From NCBI RefSeq assembly GCF_003284935.1, contig NZ_QMEV01000002.1, forward strand, positions 62,001 through 126,000: a DNA stretch of 64,000 bases, given 5' to 3'. The notes under the pieces were generated by a model, which searched no databases, was not told where the DNA came from, and saw nothing but the letters and a program-made list of their open reading frames with translations. The translations under genes and the position numbers were made by a program. Each line of letters begins with the position of its first letter. Positions within the stretch are counted from its first letter, which is position 1. The DNA comes from Mycobacterium colombiense. GTDB taxonomy: Bacteria; Actinomycetota; Actinomycetes; Mycobacteriales; Mycobacteriaceae. Below are positions 52,521 through 61,371 of this stretch, piece by piece.

Positions 52521-54162
52521 TTTGCAAATCACCTCCTCGCGGCCTGAGCGTGAGCGCATCGATCAGCGCGGCGCTCAAGTCCGGCGCGCGCTGGGCGATG
52601 CAGGCGCCCGCGATGCACCGGTCGGGGCGCAGGAACAACACCGACTCGGAATGCGTGTCGAACCAGGACTTGAGGCCACCATGCCGATCGCCCACGATGA
52701 CGACGTCGGGGTCATCGTGGCCTGCCCAGTGCAGCTGGGTCGCCGGGCGGAGCGCAAAGAAGCGCGCGCCCAACGCTTTCCAGTTCGCGAACGCGACATC
52801 GCCCAGGATTTTGCGGGGGTGGTTGTTCCAGCACAGCACGGCGAACCAGGAGCCGAGCACGTCGTCGAGCAGCACGTTCTGCCGATCGCGGGTGTCGACG
52901 CGGGGTTGGATGAACAGCGTTCCCACCGGCGAATCGGCCCGGCCGGGCGCGGCGTGCACGACGGCCCCGTGCTCGTAGCGCGGCATCGGCTTGAACCGCA
53001 TTTCCAGCACATATCGCTTGAGCGACGGCACGATTGACGCCGACCGGATCAGGAGATCTCGCGCGTTCGCCACCCGGCGGTTGGTCGGCGAGATCACCCG
53101 GCCCACCATGGTGGACAGGTCGATCATCGCGCGGGCGTGCTTGCGGCGTTCCACGTCGTAGGTGTCCAACAGCTTCTCGTCGGCCCGTCCGCTGACCACC
53201 GCGGCGAGCTTCCAACCCAGGTTCGCCGCGTCCCGGATCCCGCTGTTGTACCCCTGCCCCTGCCAGACGGGCATCAGGTGGGCGGCATCGCCGGCCAGCA
53301 GCAGCCGGCCCTGGCGGAACGCGCCGGCGATCCGCGAGTGGTGGGTGTACACCCGGCGCCTAATCACGTCGACCCGGTCGGGATGGGGCACCATCCGCGC
53401 CAGCATCTGGGTCAGGAACGCCGGGTCCTCGGCCTGTTCGTCGGTCTCGTCGCCATGAATCATGAACTCGAAGCGCCGAATTCCGTGGGCGATCGAGATC
53501 GAGGCGTACGGGCGTTCGGGGTCGGCGCCGACCTCGCTGTTCGGGTGCCCGAGCGGGTCGTTGGCGATGTCGACCACCAGCCAGCGCGTCGACGACGTCG
53601 TTCCATCGAACGACACCCCCATCACCCGGCGGGTCATGCTGCGGCCGCCGTCGCACCCGACCACATAGCGTGCCCGCAGGCGGGCGGCGTCGCCGTCGCC
53701 GCCGCCGAGTTCGACGGTCACCCCGTCGGCGTCTTCCCGGCAGGTCGTCATCGGGCGCCGCCAGCGCACCTCGACGTGCTCGAATCGCTCCAAGCCGGCC
53801 AGCAATTCGGCGTCGACGAGGGGTTGCACGAAGCCATTTCGTTTCGGCCAGCCGAAACGTGCGTCCGGCGGGGCCATTTCGGCGAGCACCCGGCGCCTGG
53901 CGTCGACGAAGCGCAAAATCTGATTGGGCACCGTGTGCGGCAGTACCCGGTCGGCGAGCCCGATCGACTGGAAGGTGCGCAACGCCTCGTCATCCAGACC
54001 CACGCCGCGCGGGTAGTCGATGAGGGTGTCCCGCTCGTCGACTACCACCGTGCGGATGCCTTGCAGGCCAAGGATGTTGGCCAGGGTCAAGCCGACCGGA
54101 CCCGCGCCGACGACGAGGACATCGGTGTCGAGGTCAGGTAACGCCCGGTCCGGTGTGACCAT
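52447..54162 (-). CDS. mhpA: FAD monooxygenase, 3-(3-hydroxyphenyl)propionate hydroxylase-like (MhpA)
   Basis: 571 aa class A flavin monooxygenase. [21 protein letters not shown] is the FAD loop, [14 protein letters not shown] the DG motif, and [19 protein letters not shown] the second FAD block. The C-terminal thioredoxin-like domain (from about 470) is present, as in MhpA. It hydroxylates hydroxyphenylpropionate-type substrates with NADH and O2, giving the catechol cleaved by MhpB. ATG 54162 overlaps the hydrolase stop (TGATG). An in-frame extension further upstream lies in that hydrolase gene. Confidence 0.92.
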   Translation of the reverse strand: MVTPDRALPDLDTDVLVVGAGPVGLTLANILGLQGIRTVVVDERDTLIDYPRGVGLDDEALRTFQSIGLADRVLPHTVPNQILRFVDARRRVLAEMAPPDARFGWPKRNGFVQPLVDAELLAGLERFEHVEVRWRRPMTTCREDADGVTVELGGGDGDAARLRARYVVGCDGGRSMTRRVMGVSFDGTTSSTRWLVVDIANDPLGHPNSEVGADPERPYASISIAHGIRRFEFMIHGDETDEQAEDPAFLTQMLARMVPHPDRVDVIRRRVYTHHSRIAGAFRQGRLLLAGDAAHLMPVWQGQGYNSGIRDAANLGWKLAAVVSGRADEKLLDTYDVERRKHARAMIDLSTMVGRVISPTNRRVANARDLLIRSASIVPSLKRYVLEMRFKPMPRYEHGAVVHAAPGRADSPVGTLFIQPRVDTRDRQNVLLDDVLGSWFAVLCWNNHPRKILGDVAFANWKALGARFFALRPATQLHWAGHDDPDVVIVGDRHGGLKSWFDTHSESVLFLRPDRCIAGACIAQRAPDLSAALIDALTLRPRGGDLQSGTGSVLYVAQPSPESSGAVAGPA

Positions 54163-55025
54163 CACCGGCCCAGCAGAAAGTCGAGATGCAGGCGATTGAA
54201 GGTCTTGGCGTCCTCGTACTGCGGCCAGTGGCCACAACCGGGCATCACCTCGAAGCGGGCGCCCGGGATCATCGACGCCATGCGCCGCCCCTCGGTCACG
54301 TCGGCGGTCGGGTCGTCGCTGGTCCACAGCACCAGCGTCGGGGCGATGATCGACCCGTATTCGTCCGGTCCCAGGATGTTGCGCGCCCGAATCTCGGGGT
54401 CCTGCAAAGCCATGATGTCGCTCATCGCCGAGACGAATCCCGGTTGGCGATACACGCGCTGGCGGCTGGCGACCAAATCGTCGTAGTCCCTGGACTTGTC
54501 GGCCATCAGCCATTTGATGCGTGCCTGCACGGTTTCCCAGGTCGGGTCCTCGGCGGCTGCCATGGACAGCGTGATGATCCGCTGCATCACCGCGGGGTCG
54601 GCCTGGGAGCCGCCGGCGGTGTTGAGCACCAGCCGCTCGACCACGTCCGGGTGATCGATAGCGGCGCGCGCGGCCACCCAGCCGCCCAGCGATTCACCGC
54701 TGAGATAGGCGCGGTCGACACCGATGGTGCGCAGCACCGCCATCAGGTGCTCGACGTAGTGGGCGACTTCGAGCGGGTGGCCCGGCTTGCCGGTGTACCC
54801 GTGACCGAGCATGTCGATCGACCAGGTCCAGAAATGCTCGGCGTGCGCGCCCAGATTGCGCACGTAGGCCTCGGCATGTCCGCCGGATCCGTGCAACAGG
54901 ACCAGCACCGGCTTTGCGGGATCACCGGCACGCAGGTAGCGGGTCCGCACCCCGCCGGCGTCGAGGTAGCCCTGCTCAAACGCGACGCCCTGCAGATCGC
55001 TCCAGATGCTCTCGAACTCCGCCAC
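54162..55025 (-). CDS. mhpC: Meta-cleavage product hydrolase (MhpC-like)
   Basis: 287 aa alpha/beta hydrolase. [13 protein letters not shown] is the oxyanion loop, [14 protein letters not shown] the nucleophile elbow, and [20 protein letters not shown] the catalytic His region, closely like the end of E. coli MhpC. It splits the ring-opened product from MhpB into a dienoate and an acid. GTG start, first gene of the eight-gene minus-strand operon, divergent from the IclR regulator. No mhpD/E/F genes for the lower pathway are in the window. Confidence 0.87.
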   Translation of the reverse strand: MAEFESIWSDLQGVAFEQGYLDAGGVRTRYLRAGDPAKPVLVLLHGSGGHAEAYVRNLGAHAEHFWTWSIDMLGHGYTGKPGHPLEVAHYVEHLMAVLRTIGVDRAYLSGESLGGWVAARAAIDHPDVVERLVLNTAGGSQADPAVMQRIITLSMAAAEDPTWETVQARIKWLMADKSRDYDDLVASRQRVYRQPGFVSAMSDIMALQDPEIRARNILGPDEYGSIIAPTLVLWTSDDPTADVTEGRRMASMIPGARFEVMPGCGHWPQYEDAKTFNRLHLDFLLGR

Positions 55026-55080
55026 GGTGCGCTCCGGCCTCCAGATCGGGGAAATCTCGTTCTCGTTTTCGGCGTACGTT

Positions 55081-55108
55081 GTGTGCTAATATCGCACACT
55101 AATGTGCG
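55081..55108. promoter_or_regulatory. Candidate IclR operator with three alternating half-sites
   Basis: GTGTGC (55081-55086) pairs perfectly with GCACAC (55094-55099), spacer 7; the overlapping CGCACA (55093-55098) pairs with TGTGCG (55103-55108), spacer 4. It lies between the divergent mhpC (56 nt) and iclR (44 nt) starts, so binding here could control both directions. Confidence 0.6.
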
Positions 55109-55151
55109 TTATATATAGAGCTTCGCTCTCGCGGGAAGGTCTGTCAAGGCT

Positions 55152-55829
55152 GTGACGGGGGCGGGTACCGGTTCCCAGACCCTGGCCAGGGGTCTGACGG
55201 CCCTGCAGATGGTGGCGGACTCGCCCAGCGGGCTGACGGTGCAGCAGCTCGCCGACCAGGTGGGGGTGCACCGCACCATCGCCTACCGGTTGCTGTCGAC
55301 ACTGGCCGAGTTCCGACTGGTGGCCAAGGGCGAGGACGGGCGCTACCGTCCGGCGGCGGGGCTGGCCGTGCTCGGCGCTTCCTTCGACCGCAACGTGCGC
55401 CAAGTGAGCCTGCCGACGCTGCGCGCGTTGGCCGACGAGCTCGGCACGACCGTGTCGCTGCTCATCGCCGAAGGCGACCAGCAGGTGGCGATCGCCGTCA
55501 TCGTGCCCAGCCACGTCGCCTACCAGCTGTCCTTTCACGAAGGCAGCCGCTATCCGTTGGACCGCGGCGCGGCCGGCATCGCGCTGCTCGCATGCATGCC
55601 GCCGCGTCCGGGCGAACGAGAGCTGGTAACCCAAGCGCGCGAACGCGGTTGGGTGACCACCTACGGCGAGATCGAACCGAACACCTACGGCCTGGCCGTG
55701 GGGGTGCGCCGCCCGGCACCTTCGCCACCGACGTGCATCAACCTCATCTCCCACCGAGAAGACGTGGTGATGCGCGGGAAGGACGCGGTCGTGAAGGCCG
55801 CCAAGCAGTTGTCGGAGCTACTGAGCTGA
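55152..55829 (+). CDS. IclR-family transcriptional regulator of the mhp operon
   Basis: 225 aa. N-terminal winged helix: SQTLARGLTALQMVADSPSG, LTVQQLADQVGVHRTIAYRLL, AEFRLVAKGEDGRYRPAAG. The C-terminal IclR ligand-binding domain follows with SLPTLRALADELGTTVSLL. MhpR of E. coli is also IclR-type and activates mhp genes with hydroxyphenylpropionates, so the same job here is a good inference from position. GTG start. Followed by a KstD-like gene 14 nt on, likely in the same transcript. Confidence 0.9.
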   Translation: MTGAGTGSQTLARGLTALQMVADSPSGLTVQQLADQVGVHRTIAYRLLSTLAEFRLVAKGEDGRYRPAAGLAVLGASFDRNVRQVSLPTLRALADELGTTVSLLIAEGDQQVAIAVIVPSHVAYQLSFHEGSRYPLDRGAAGIALLACMPPRPGERELVTQARERGWVTTYGEIEPNTYGLAVGVRRPAPSPPTCINLISHREDVVMRGKDAVVKAAKQLSELLS

Positions 55830-55843
55830 AGGGATAGCAGTCC

Positions 55844-57460
55844 ATGTCATGGGACCACGAAGTCGACGTCGTCGTGCTCGGCAGCGGCGGCGCCGGCCTC
55901 ACCGCCGCGCTGACCGCAGCCGTCGCGGGTGCCTCGGTGGAGGTTTACGAAAAGGCCTCGACCGTCGGCGGGACCACGGCCGTCTCGGGTGGCATCGTGT
56001 GGATCCCCGCCCACAATCGTTCTCCCGACGGCGAATTGACCCCGGCGGACGCGTTGCGATACCTGCGCGCGCAGTCGCTCGGTTCGATGGACGACGAGTT
56101 GGTGGAAACGTTCGTGCGCACCGGCCCGGCGATGCTCGATTTCATCGAGGCGCACAGCGGTCTTCAGTTCGAGATCGCCACCGGCTTTCCCGACTATCGT
56201 CCCGAGCTGCCGGGCGGGCAACCGAGCGGCGGCAGGTCGCTGAGTGCGGCCCCGTTCGATCTGGCGCAACTGGGCGAATGGGCAACGCGCATCACATCTT
56301 TCCCGGCCGACTGGTCCAACGTCGGATTCGATGCCGAGACCAGGGCGCGCCTGCACGCGGCGATCGACGAGCGAACCAGCCATCTGTGCGTGGCCGGCAC
56401 CGCGCTGATCGCGGGACTGCTCAAGGGTTTGCTGGACGTGGGAGTGACCCCACGCACCAATGCCCGCGCCGAGGGCCTCATCGCCGACGACGGAGAGGTC
56501 ACCGGGGTGCGCGTGGCCCTGCCGGATCGAACGATCAGCGTTGGCGCCCGCCACGGCGTCATCCTGGGCACCGGCGGCTTCGAGTGGGATCCGGCCCTGA
56601 CACAAGCGTTTCTGCGTGGCCCCATGCACGGCGCCGTCTCTCCGCCCAACAACACCGGCGACGGCTTGCGCATGGCGATGGAGCAGGGGGCCGACCTGGC
56701 CAACATGGGTGAAGCGTGGTGGGTGCCCATCGTGCAAATCCCGGGCGACACCATCGAGGGCAAGCCACGCAGCCGCAGCGTGCGACTGGAAAGGACGCGG
56801 CCGCGCAGCATCATCGTCAACTCGGCCGGCCGGCGCTTCGTCAACGAGGCGTGCGATTACAACTCGATGGCCGGCGCCTTCCATTACCTGGACCCTCGCG
56901 GCGGCTACGTCAACGACCGCGGATGGATGGTGTTCGATTCGATTCACCTGCAGCGCTACGGGTTTCTCGGTATCGAACCGGGGCAACCCGTCCCGGACTG
57001 GTTCTGCGAGTCCGCGGACCTCGCCGAGTTGGCCGCCAAGACCGGCATCGACGCCGCCGGTCTGACCCGCACCGTCGAGAGCTGGAACCGTCATGTGGCC
57101 GCCGGCGCAGACCCCGACTTCGGTCGCGGCTCGAGCGCCTACGACGGCTACTGGGGCGACGACAGCGCGACCACACCGGCCGGCAAGACGCTGGGCCCCA
57201 TCGACACCGCGCCCTTCTACGCGGTGCCGGTGAGCATCGGTGCGATGGGCACCAAGGGCGGCCCGCGCACCGATCACGATGCCCGCGTCCTGCACGTCGG
57301 CGGCGAGCCGATACCGGGCCTGTTCGCCGCGGGCAACGCGATGGGCGGAGTGACCGGGAGGGCCTACGGTGGTGCCGGTGGAACGCTCGGCCCGGCAATG
57401 GTTTTCGGCTATCGCGCGGGTCATGCCGCCGCCACCGGGAAGTCGGTCGACCTGAAGTAG
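55844..57460 (+). CDS. FAD-binding KstD-like dehydrogenase, second copy
   Basis: 538 aa flavoprotein of the fumarate reductase/KstD class. VVVLGSGGAGLTAALTAAVA, TTAVSGGIVWIPAHN, FPDYRPELPGG, FVNEACDYNSMAG, FYAVPVSIGAMGTKGG and GRAYGGAGGTLGPAMVFGY parallel the gene at 49846-51585, including tyrosines at the catalytic places. In place of GD-GT it has GAMGTKGG, so a non-steroid substrate is likely. It follows IclR by 14 nt and precedes a methyltransferase by 11 nt on the plus strand. Confidence 0.88.
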   Translation: MSWDHEVDVVVLGSGGAGLTAALTAAVAGASVEVYEKASTVGGTTAVSGGIVWIPAHNRSPDGELTPADALRYLRAQSLGSMDDELVETFVRTGPAMLDFIEAHSGLQFEIATGFPDYRPELPGGQPSGGRSLSAAPFDLAQLGEWATRITSFPADWSNVGFDAETRARLHAAIDERTSHLCVAGTALIAGLLKGLLDVGVTPRTNARAEGLIADDGEVTGVRVALPDRTISVGARHGVILGTGGFEWDPALTQAFLRGPMHGAVSPPNNTGDGLRMAMEQGADLANMGEAWWVPIVQIPGDTIEGKPRSRSVRLERTRPRSIIVNSAGRRFVNEACDYNSMAGAFHYLDPRGGYVNDRGWMVFDSIHLQRYGFLGIEPGQPVPDWFCESADLAELAAKTGIDAAGLTRTVESWNRHVAAGADPDFGRGSSAYDGYWGDDSATTPAGKTLGPIDTAPFYAVPVSIGAMGTKGGPRTDHDARVLHVGGEPIPGLFAAGNAMGGVTGRAYGGAGGTLGPAMVFGYRAGHAAATGKSVDLK

Positions 57461-57471
57461 GGTGGATATCG

Positions 57472-58215
57472 ATGGTCGCCTACGACCGGATCGGTGCCAC
57501 CTATCGCAGCACTCGTCGACCCGACCCGCGGATCGGTTCGCAGGTGAACGCCGCGCTCGCCACGATGGGCACCGTCGTCAACGTCGGGGCCGGCACGGGA
57601 TCGTATGAACCCGTCCAAACGGTGGCCGCGGTGGAGCCCAGCATGGTGATGATCGCTCAGCGTCCACCGGGCTCCGCCCCCTGCGTGCAGGCGTTGGCGG
57701 AGGCTTTGCCCCTGCGCGACAACTGCGTTGACGCCGCGATGGCCCTGCTGACCGTGCATCACTGGAGCGATGTCGCCGCCGGGGTCGCGGAGTTACGTCG
57801 TGTCGCGCGCCGTCGCATCGTGGTGCTGACCTGGGATCAAGCGGTGTTTCAGAGCTTCTGGTTGGTGCGCGACTATCTGCCTGAGGCCGCTCGGATCAAC
57901 CACGAGCTCTATGTCCCGATCGCGGAACTCGTGGAGCTGCTGGGGGGTGCGCAGGTGCAGACCGTGCCAGTCCCGCACGACTGCACCGACGGATTCGGGG
58001 CGGCCTTCTGGCGCCGACCCGAGGCCTATCTTGATCCCACTGTCCGCGCCGGCATCTCGATGCTGGCGTACGCGGACCAGGGCTCGCTGACCGAGGGCCT
58101 GGCCCGCCTCGCCGCCGACCTGCGCACCGGACGATGGCGGCAGCGGCACTCGCGGCTGCTTGACCAACGCCAGCTCGATGCCGGCTACCGCCTTCTGGTC
58201 AGCGACCACGGCTGA
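57472..58215 (+). CDS. SAM-dependent class I methyltransferase
   Basis: 247 aa. VVNVGAGTGSYEP is SAM motif I, VAAVEPSMVMIAQR the acidic loop, and AMALLTVHHWSDVAAGVAE the post-motif region of UbiE/methyltransferase-11 type. It methylates a small molecule, perhaps to detoxify or mark an aromatic intermediate. ATG 57472 with GGTGG upstream; the open frame before it belongs to the dehydrogenase region. It is the third gene of the iclR transcript. Confidence 0.85.
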   Translation: MVAYDRIGATYRSTRRPDPRIGSQVNAALATMGTVVNVGAGTGSYEPVQTVAAVEPSMVMIAQRPPGSAPCVQALAEALPLRDNCVDAAMALLTVHHWSDVAAGVAELRRVARRRIVVLTWDQAVFQSFWLVRDYLPEAARINHELYVPIAELVELLGGAQVQTVPVPHDCTDGFGAAFWRRPEAYLDPTVRAGISMLAYADQGSLTEGLARLAADLRTGRWRQRHSRLLDQRQLDAGYRLLVSDHG

Positions 58216-58350
58216 GCGGGACCCTCGGTGGCGGGTCTCATGTGTGCTAGCGCCGGTGCCAGCGCACTTCAAAGTCACTTCATGCCAGCGAAACTGATGC
58301 CCACGTGACTGCTGCGACTGCCGACGCGTCCCCCCGCGGCCCGGGAACCG

Positions 58351-59628
58351 TCAATTCCGCAACGGCATTTCGACGCAGACATGGGTGCCCACCGGGGCAT
58401 CGAGGAACGTCAGGGCTCCGCCGGCGGCTTCCACTCGGGCGCGGTGCGACGCCAGCCCGATGTGTCCCTCGCTCATGCGGCGCGCCATCGTCTCCTGGCT
58501 GAACCCCACGCCGTCGTCGACCACATGCAGCACACAGGTCTGGTCGGTGATTCCGAGCATGACCGTCGCGTGACGGGCCCGAGCATGCTGGACGACGTTG
58601 GACAGCAGCTCACGCACCACACCGAACACGATGGGGTCGATGTCGCTGCGCGCCGCGTATTCGATATCGGTGGTGATCTCGATGCCGCAACGCTGCGCGG
58701 TGAAGTCCGCGAGCTGCCGCACCGCGGCCCCGAGCCCGACCTGTTCGAGCACCGCGGGGTGCAGCTCGAAAGTGGCCTGCCGCAGCCGTTCCGAGGCCAG
58801 CTGCAAGCCCCTCAGCGCGCGGCCGACGCGCTCGTCGCCCCCGAACGCCGCATCCAACTCCACGAGCTCTTGGCGCACCGCCAGAATGTCTTGCAGCGGT
58901 CCGTCGTGAATGAATTCCGAGATCCGGCGCGCCGCCTCGTCCGAGGCGTTCATCGTCTGGGCCAGCAGCTCCTCCCGCAACGCGCTCAGTCCGGCCACCG
59001 AGCGGGTATGGCGCTCCTCGATGCGCACCACCAAAAAGGCCGCGCAACACAGGAATGCATAGAGCAGGAACCGAAAACCCGCCTCCGCCAACTTAACCGC
59101 GCTCGACATCACCGGATCTTGCAGCACGGCAATGGCGAACCCCAGCATGGAGAAGATCAGCACCACCGCCGCCCGGCGCGAGGAGACGTCGAGCCCCAGC
59201 AGGACCGGCAACATCGCCATGATCAGCAGCGGATAGATCCCGTTGGTGGACAGCAGCTGAAAGACGGTCAGCGCGACGATGTCGATGACGGTGAACGCAA
59301 ACGGCTCCAGCCGGCCGATCGCGACCAGTCGGCCCATCCCGATCCAGCGCCGGAAAGGAGCGAAAGCCAACCCGAACGCGCAGAGCGCGACGAGTGCGTA
59401 CAGCGCGATGAGCACGCTTTCCTGCGGCCACTCCGATCGGCTGGTGCCGATGATCATGGCTGCGACCATCAGGCCGACCACACCGATGCGCAGCACCGAG
59501 CCGATGCGGTACGAGCGCAACTGGTGAACCGTGCGCACCCGTTCCAGCTCTGCGTCGCCGGCTACCGCCACCCGATCACCGTACTCATCGGCGTCCGCGC
59601 CCCCGAAGCAAACGGGGAAATGGCTCAT
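58351..59628 (-). CDS. Membrane sensor histidine kinase (NarL-type, HisKA_3)
   Basis: 425 aa. About six transmembrane helices occupy residues 45-200 (e.g. IGVVGLMVAAMII, SVLIALYALVALCAF, LLLYAFLCCAAFLVV-like), without an extracytoplasmic domain. Phosphoacceptor H241 lies in ARRISEFIHDGPLQDILA. The ATPase has ELLSNVVQHARARH, VVDDGVGF and GHIGLASHRARVEAAGG. It senses a membrane or lipophilic signal and phosphorylates the LuxR-type regulator encoded divergently 56 nt away. ATG start. Confidence 0.9.
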   Translation of the reverse strand: MSHFPVCFGGADADEYGDRVAVAGDAELERVRTVHQLRSYRIGSVLRIGVVGLMVAAMIIGTSRSEWPQESVLIALYALVALCAFGLAFAPFRRWIGMGRLVAIGRLEPFAFTVIDIVALTVFQLLSTNGIYPLLIMAMLPVLLGLDVSSRRAAVVLIFSMLGFAIAVLQDPVMSSAVKLAEAGFRFLLYAFLCCAAFLVVRIEERHTRSVAGLSALREELLAQTMNASDEAARRISEFIHDGPLQDILAVRQELVELDAAFGGDERVGRALRGLQLASERLRQATFELHPAVLEQVGLGAAVRQLADFTAQRCGIEITTDIEYAARSDIDPIVFGVVRELLSNVVQHARARHATVMLGITDQTCVLHVVDDGVGFSQETMARRMSEGHIGLASHRARVEAAGGALTFLDAPVGTHVCVEMPLRN

Positions 59629-59684
59629 CGTGGCGCCCGGAGAACGCGAAGGCCGCTGCTCGGAAGACCGCTACACTCGTCGCC

Positions 59685-60338
59685 ATGGTCGGCGCGGCTA
59701 CCCCGGAGACGGTGCGGGTGGTTGTCGGCGACGATCACCCGCTTTTTCGCGAGGGCGTGGTGCGCGCGCTCTCGTCGAGCGGTTCGGTGAACGTCGTCGG
59801 TGAAGCGGAAGACGGCTCTGCCGCATTGGAATTGATCCAATCGCACGTGCCCGACGTCGCGTTGCTCGACTACCGGATGCCCGGCTTGGACGGCGCCCAG
59901 GTGGCGGCCGCGGTGCGAAAGCAGGGCTTGCCCACCCGGGTGTTGCTGATCTCGGCGCACGACGAGTCGGCGATTGTGTACCAGGCGCTGCAGCAGGGCG
60001 CCGCCGGGTTTGTGCTCAAGGACTCGACGCGCAGCGAGATCGTCAAGGCGGTGCTCGACTGCGCGCAGGGCCGCGACGTGGTGGCGCCGGCGCTCGTCGG
60101 CGGTCTTGCCGCAGAGATCCGGCAGCGCGCGGAGCCGACGGCACCCGTGCTCAGCGCGCGCGAACGTGAGGTGCTCAACAGGATCGCCCGCGGCCAAAGC
60201 ATCCCCGCGATCGCCGGTGAGCTCTTCGTGGCCCCGTCGACGGTCAAAACGCATGTGCAACGCCTCTACGAGAAGCTCGGCGTCAGCGATCGCGCGGCCG
60301 CCGTCGCCGAAGCAATGCGGCAAGGTCTGCTCAGCTAG
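59685..60338 (+). CDS. NarL/LuxR-type response regulator
   Basis: 217 aa. Receiver domain: acidic pair D16-D17, phosphoacceptor D62 (ALLDYRMPG), and K112 (FVLKDST). The C-terminal LuxR helix-turn-helix is LSAREREVLNRIARGQSIPAIAGELFVAPSTVKTHV in outline, ending EKLGVSDRAAAVAEAMR. It pairs with the divergent histidine kinase. The last 8 nt overlap the 3' end of the convergent E1-alpha-like gene. Confidence 0.92.
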   Translation: MVGAATPETVRVVVGDDHPLFREGVVRALSSSGSVNVVGEAEDGSAALELIQSHVPDVALLDYRMPGLDGAQVAAAVRKQGLPTRVLLISAHDESAIVYQALQQGAAGFVLKDSTRSEIVKAVLDCAQGRDVVAPALVGGLAAEIRQRAEPTAPVLSAREREVLNRIARGQSIPAIAGELFVAPSTVKTHVQRLYEKLGVSDRAAAVAEAMRQGLLS

Positions 60339-61227
60339 CGGCCGACCAGGGCTTTGGCTTTGGCGCGGACGTGATCTGCTGCGCCCGCGCCACCGCTTTG
60401 GCCGAAGCCATGGCCTCGGCGATCAGGTGGCGCGCCCCGCGTTCCACCTCGCAGAGGTGATCGCTAGTGCCGCCGGCGGCGATCAGCTGGCGGCGTGCGA
60501 AGACCAGCGGGTCGACGGCGATGGGGTGATTCGTGTGATACGTGATCGCCTCGACGAGGGTGGGGCCGTCACCGGCGCTCGCCCGGTGCACCGCTTCGGT
60601 GACCGAGGCGGCCACCGCCACCACGTCCCTGCCATCCACCGACAGCATGGGCATCGCGTCGAATTCGTACGCGCGGCGACGCGCGTTCGTCCCGCCGCGG
60701 ATGTTCTCCACGACGAACACCACCGGCAGCCGCCACTGCACGGCAATCTTTGCGGCCGTGGTGAACTCGACGGAGTGGGCGTCGCGACCGCCGATGACAC
60801 ACAAGGCGACGTTGCCCTCGCCGGCCAGTAGCTGCGTGTTGGCGTCGCCCAGCGCAAACATGGTCGATTGACCCAGAGCGCTTTCATTGGCCAGCGACCG
60901 TTTCCAGTCCGCGGCCCCGGCGCCGGCGCGGCGCGGGCCGATGATGTCGGCGATGGCCGGGCCCAGCGGCAGGGCGAGGCCGACCTGCTGGGCGTGCCGG
61001 AATTGCGGGGTGGCGGCGTTGACGCGGTCGCCCGGCCGCAGGGCCGCAACCGCGCCGACCGCCACCGCCTCCTGCCCGAATTCGGTTCGCGTGGCGTCGT
61101 CGATCAGGCCGTCGACACGCAGCTCATCCATGGCCATGTCGAGCAGCCGCAGAACCCACATTCGGCGATACAGCTCCAGGTGGTCATCAGGGTCGAGCGC
61201 TGCCGAAAGCTGGGGGGTGTGAGTCAT
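60331..61227 (-). CDS. Orphan E1-alpha-like thiamine-diphosphate dehydrogenase subunit, degenerate
   Basis: 298 aa, somewhat short for the alpha subunit of pyruvate/branched-chain 2-oxoacid dehydrogenase E1. RRMWVLRLLDMAMDELRVDG and FGQEAVAVGAVAAL resemble the family start, and RLPVVFVVENIRGGTNAR its ThDP region. The thiamine/Mg motif GDG...NN is altered to GGRD (146-149) and NI (175-176), and no E1-beta or E2 gene is next to it. It may be a catalytically dead partner or use another cofactor. Convergent with the response regulator (8-nt overlap). Confidence 0.78.
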   Translation of the reverse strand: MTHTPQLSAALDPDDHLELYRRMWVLRLLDMAMDELRVDGLIDDATRTEFGQEAVAVGAVAALRPGDRVNAATPQFRHAQQVGLALPLGPAIADIIGPRRAGAGAADWKRSLANESALGQSTMFALGDANTQLLAGEGNVALCVIGGRDAHSVEFTTAAKIAVQWRLPVVFVVENIRGGTNARRRAYEFDAMPMLSVDGRDVVAVAASVTEAVHRASAGDGPTLVEAITYHTNHPIAVDPLVFARRQLIAAGGTSDHLCEVERGARHLIAEAMASAKAVARAQQITSAPKPKPWSAAS

Positions 61228-61338
61228 GCCGAATCTCCTAACTCGCTGGCCGAGGTGGCCGCCGCGTTGAACACGAACTCAACGTAGGGCGATTGCGCGA
61301 GTGGCAACTCCGCCGATCGGACCGCAAATGTGATGAAC

Positions 61339-61369
61339 GCCCGTTCCCCCGATTGGGGGACAAGCGGGC
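61339..61369 (-). terminator. Hairpin after meaB
   Basis: TCCCCC-GATT-GGGGGA is a perfect 6-bp stem-loop, extended by outer GCCCG (61339-61343) and CGGGC (61365-61369). In the minus direction it follows the meaB stop (61372) by 3 nt and lies before the next gene at 61227. A T-rich stretch follows only weakly. Confidence 0.5.
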
Positions 61370-61371
61370 CG

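Noticed and set aside
55847..57424. 525-codon minus-strand open frame opposite the second KstD-like gene
   Set aside because: Mirror of the real flavoprotein gene, whose FAD and tyrosine motifs are unambiguous.
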